A stretch of DNA of 21,185 nucleotides from positions 6,561 to 27,745 of the forward strand of contig LSYV01000186.1 in the NCBI GenBank assembly GCA_001584585.1. Direction: 5' to 3'. The position numbers and the translations under genes were made by a program. The notes below the pieces were generated by a model. That model was not told the DNA's origin, did not search any database, and saw nothing but the letters and a program-made list of their open reading frames with translations. This DNA is from Gonium pectorale. Its lineage: Eukaryota; Chlorophyta; Chlorophyceae; Chlamydomonadales; Volvocaceae. Positions 18,394 to 21,185 of this stretch are shown piece by piece (within the stretch, counting starts at the first letter, position 1; each line of letters starts with the position of its first letter).

Positions 18394-19909
18394 GTGGGTG
18401 CACCGGTGTGCGCTGCTATTTCAAAACGCTCAGCATTAGCGCAGGCAAGCGCCTGAGCCTTCCAGCCCCATGCCGCCGTCGCCCATGCCGCCCCGCCTGG
18501 CCCCACCTTCGAACGGTGCGGCGTTGTATCCCGTGCTGTTGCTGCAGCTTGCTTGGCGAGTACAGAACGATATGATCCTCTCGGAAGGGCTGTCCTTGCC
18601 GACTGTATGGTTGGCAGCTAACAGTTGTACGCAGGCAACCAGGCATTGCCCACTGACACCTAGTGCAATGTCAGCGGAGGCTAGCGAAGGTCTGCGACGC
18701 CACGCGGAATGTGCGCTGTGTTGTGGATGGCGCTCGCCACACGCGAGTGTTGAAGCAGATTGCGCTGCACAAGGCCGCACAGCGTCTCTTGGTTTCTTCA
18801 CAAATGTCTGCTGCGTAACGGATCACGTTCTTATTTTTTGGCGTATTCGTGCGTAGACAATCTGACGTCGACGCTACGCCGTTGCGCGCGCAAGTAGGGC
18901 ACGTAGCATCCGCCAGCCCGGGCTTGGGGTCATGCCAGGGCGGCCAATCGGGTGTCCCGGGATTTGCCGTTTGCGTTTCATGTTCCGAACGAGCAAGGAA
19001 AGTGTAAGATGCTATCCGCTTTTTACGCCTCAGCAGCGTCCCAGCGTGTCAGCATGCCTGTAGGTGCGCCTCACAACGGTACAGCCCCAGGTGCTATCGG
19101 GCGCAGCAGCGACATACATGGCATCACGTAAGCCCGGTGGCCGCCCACGGACGACGGCCACCCATCCAGCAGCGGAAGGGCGTACGTGCTGTGCGGTGCA
19201 GCTTGCATGCATCCTAGCTTCCTGTTAGGACGACGCACGGGGCCGGCCAGGCAGATATGAAAGTTATTACAGAAGCATACGCACGGATGCGTACATATGT
19301 ATGGACGGCTTTCTGCCTCCGTCGCAGCAGTTGCGCGTATATTCACCCGGCCCTTCAATTGTTGTGCCCTCTGCGCCGTCGCCTTTTCGTACTCACAGGG
19401 GGGGGCAGCCGCCGAGCCCCGGCACCACCAGCGTCTCTGGGACTGTGGCCCAGCACATTGCATGTGTATCTTTGTGCGATGTGCAGACGCCCCACGCACA
19501 GCTCGCTTTGCCGCCGGTCTTGAGTCAAGCGATTTCCAATCCTGAATGGGTATCGTGGCCAATCCCCCGCACTCGTGGCGATTGCGCCCCGCGCTGCTAG
19601 GAGCCCATGGCGGCGCAACCAGCGGTCCTTGCCGCCACTGCGTCCACGCTGTACCCGGCCTGGAGCTGCTCCCGGTCCAACAACTCCCAACCGCACACGC
19701 CCGCCAGTGCCGCGAAGCCCATGTATGCCGTGTGCCGCCGCCCAGACGGCCGGGAATGACAGCAGCAGCAGCCCCTTGGCGCCGCTGTTGCATTCGCCGC
19801 CGCCACCAACACCGCCGCACGCTGTCACCGCCGTCGCGTTGCGGCTGCGGCGTCGCTGTGGATACCCCTTCACATCAGGGTAAAGAGGTATACATACAGC
19901 AGCTGCCTT

Positions 19910-19943
19910 GGAAAAACGGAAAAGGAAAAAGGAAAAGGAAATT
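19910..19943. repeat. Homopurine tract (ggaaaa repeats)
   Basis: Tandem-like ggaaaa/ggaaaaa units are interrupted by a single c. On the minus strand it is a C/T tract lying downstream of the tRNA-like promoter, where a SINE tail or Pol III terminator could be. Confidence 0.7.
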
Positions 19944-20189
19944 TTACGCGTGATCATACACCATCGCGTGTATTAAGGGGGGAGTATGGCACATGTCCTC
20001 TTGTTGAGGGATCACTCCCACCGGGGTTTTTTCCGACGGTATATCCACCACCGCCCCCTCCACGCCTGACTCACGCCCCTGGTCATGTGCCTGGAGTCAG
20101 CAGAGTGGCCATCACAGCCAGCGCTTCGCAGGTTGGGCCCCCGAGCCATGGGCTCACGACTGCTTGCGCAATCATGCCACTGCTCTCCC

Positions 20190-20290
20190 GTGATTGGAAT
20201 ACGGGATTCGAACCCATGACCTGTGGTGACCATCGAGCAATCGGATCATGGGTTCCTAACAGCACAACCACCAGTTGGTTAGACTGATAG
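20190..20290 (-). ncRNA. tRNA-like / tRNA-derived SINE head (candidate)
   Basis: On the minus strand, GGTTCGAATCC (20214-20204) is a perfect B box. It sits in a T-arm with a 5-bp stem (ATGGG/CCCGT) and TTCGAAT loop. Upstream, TAACCAACTGG (20281-20271) fits the A box with one or two mismatches and forms a D-arm AACC-AACTGGT-GGTT. The box spacing (56 nt between them) is in the range for Pol III. The acceptor stem does not pair, and the anticodon arm is poor (TTAGGAA resembles a loop with anticodon AGG). It is therefore probably a tRNA-derived repeat or a decayed tRNA rather than a working tRNA gene. Confidence 0.45.
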
Positions 20291-20972
20291 CTGAGCGTTA
20301 GCTATGGGCAGCTGCCTTGCAACCTCAAAGTGACACCGCACCGCGGCGATCGCCGCGCGCCTCGCTGGCCGGCAGGGGCGGTAGTCCCGCCGCCGGCCGC
20401 TGACGCAGTCGCCATCAGCTCCGCCGGCTGCAGACACAGCACGTGTGAAAACAGCACTGCGGACGGCGGTAGAGGCGGCGCTGCTGCCATCGCGGCGAGC
20501 GCCGCACGTCCGTAAGAAGCTTTCAAAACGCAGCACTCATGAAATACATACATCGGGCCACACTGGCCCTCGCGCGTGTCCTGCTCGCGTCGCCGCGCCT
20601 CCTGTCAGGCAAGTGCGCCCTGCAGCTGGGGCCCGGATCGCCGCCACCGCCGCGTTCTCCGTCCGCACCAATCAGGGCAGGCCAGCAGCACCCGGATGCA
20701 TTGTGCTGGGCCCTGGGTTTTTATGTGCAACGTGTATGTGCATGGGGGAAAGCCACCAAGCAACCGCCCGGCACCACGCCCTTTCCGCTGTGCACTTGTA
20801 TGACGGGAACCTGCGGCGTCTCCTTGGAGACGGAAACAGAAGGAACACGCTACGTGCGTGTGGCTTCATTCTGCGCCGTGGCGCGCGGGAGGTGAGGCGC
20901 GCGGCGGTGCAAGGGCTGACGGCGGGCGGTCAAGGGGATAGGGCTACAAGGGCGGAAGGCGGAAGGGATATC

Positions 20973-21185
20973 GGCCCTCCCTTGGTTCGAGGGGTTGCGG
21001 CGGTGGGTGACAGAAAGATTGCACCCCACGCACGCAGAGCAGAGCCCTAGGCATCTTGGCGCCCCGCCGCGTGCGTGCGCTCAGCAGGCTTGGGCGCTTT
21101 CAAGTGCGCAAACCCATCCCCTGCACGCACCGTGTGCCCACGGCATGCTGGCGCCAGCAATTAATGGCCTGCTGCTGCGATGGAT
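20973..21185. other. Right edge, no gene seen
   Basis: Sequence beyond the end of repeat copy B. No exon or repeat is identified. Confidence 0.4.

Larger units (their letters stand above)
19240..20347. mobile_element. Insertion (about 1.1 kb) within repeat copy B
   Basis: Copy A reads straight through this site (gcacgatcgccgcgcg near 4440-4455), giving a natural empty-site comparison. The two edges both show cgcac (19234-19238 and about 20336-20340), which could be a short target duplication but could be chance. The insert holds a tRNA-like promoter on the minus strand near its right end and a purine tract at 19910-19943. No transposase or reverse transcriptase frame is visible. Deletion from copy A is the alternative. 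Confidence 0.5.
18510..20972 (+). repeat. Dispersed repeat, copy B, with about 1.1 kb extra sequence
   Basis: Direct-orientation partner of 3661-5131, about 14.85 kb away. Outer blocks match from gaacggtgcggcgttgtatc to ggcggaaggga. The match is split: 18510-19239 corresponds to 3661-4443, and about 20348-20972 to 4445-5131. Both copies carry the small palindrome gtctccttggagac near their right ends. Substitutions are spread through the repeat, so the duplication is not recent. Confidence 0.8.

Overview
The window looks like nuclear DNA of a GC-rich green alga, probably of the Chlamydomonas/Volvox group. The evidence is spliceosomal introns with GT..AG borders and pyrimidine-rich acceptors, alanine/glycine-rich low-complexity protein segments, GC-rich minisatellites, and a mitochondrial SCO1 protein with a long arginine-rich presequence. 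No bacterial operon, rRNA gene or CRISPR array is visible. The lineage is an inference from composition and gene style only.

Layout. (1) Positions 1-1639, minus strand: five exons of the N-terminal catalytic half of a Y-family translesion DNA polymerase, closest to Pol eta; the gene runs off the left edge. (2) Positions 1830-2759, plus strand: an intact, apparently intronless SCO1 copper chaperone for cytochrome c oxidase. The two genes are head to head, about 190 bp apart, and probably share a promoter region. (3) Positions 3661-5131: copy A of a dispersed repeat; copy B lies at 18510-20972 in the same orientation and carries about 1.1 kb of extra sequence with a tRNA-like internal Pol III promoter. 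(4) Positions 5949-14319, plus strand: a long multi-exon gene that I do not recognise. At least 15 exon-like blocks keep good splice sites, and most junctions are phase 0. The reading frame is broken by an in-frame TGA, an in-frame TAG, small indels in nearly every exon of the 3' half, and two fold-back inverted duplications of coding sequence (8692-9701 and 11737-11904). It reads as a decaying pseudogene, while the neighbouring polymerase and SCO1 genes are clean. (5) Positions 14320-18290: mostly non-coding, with several strong hairpins, the best being a 30-bp stem at 14663-14738. (6) Positions 18295-18393: one exon of a protein kinase (subdomain IX), left as a fragment beside repeat copy B.

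The two intact genes serve unrelated jobs: DNA damage bypass in the nucleus, and CuA-site assembly in mitochondria. The rest of the window is dominated by decay, duplication and repeat insertion. The most unusual feature is a single broken gene that carries two independent exon-level palindromes.
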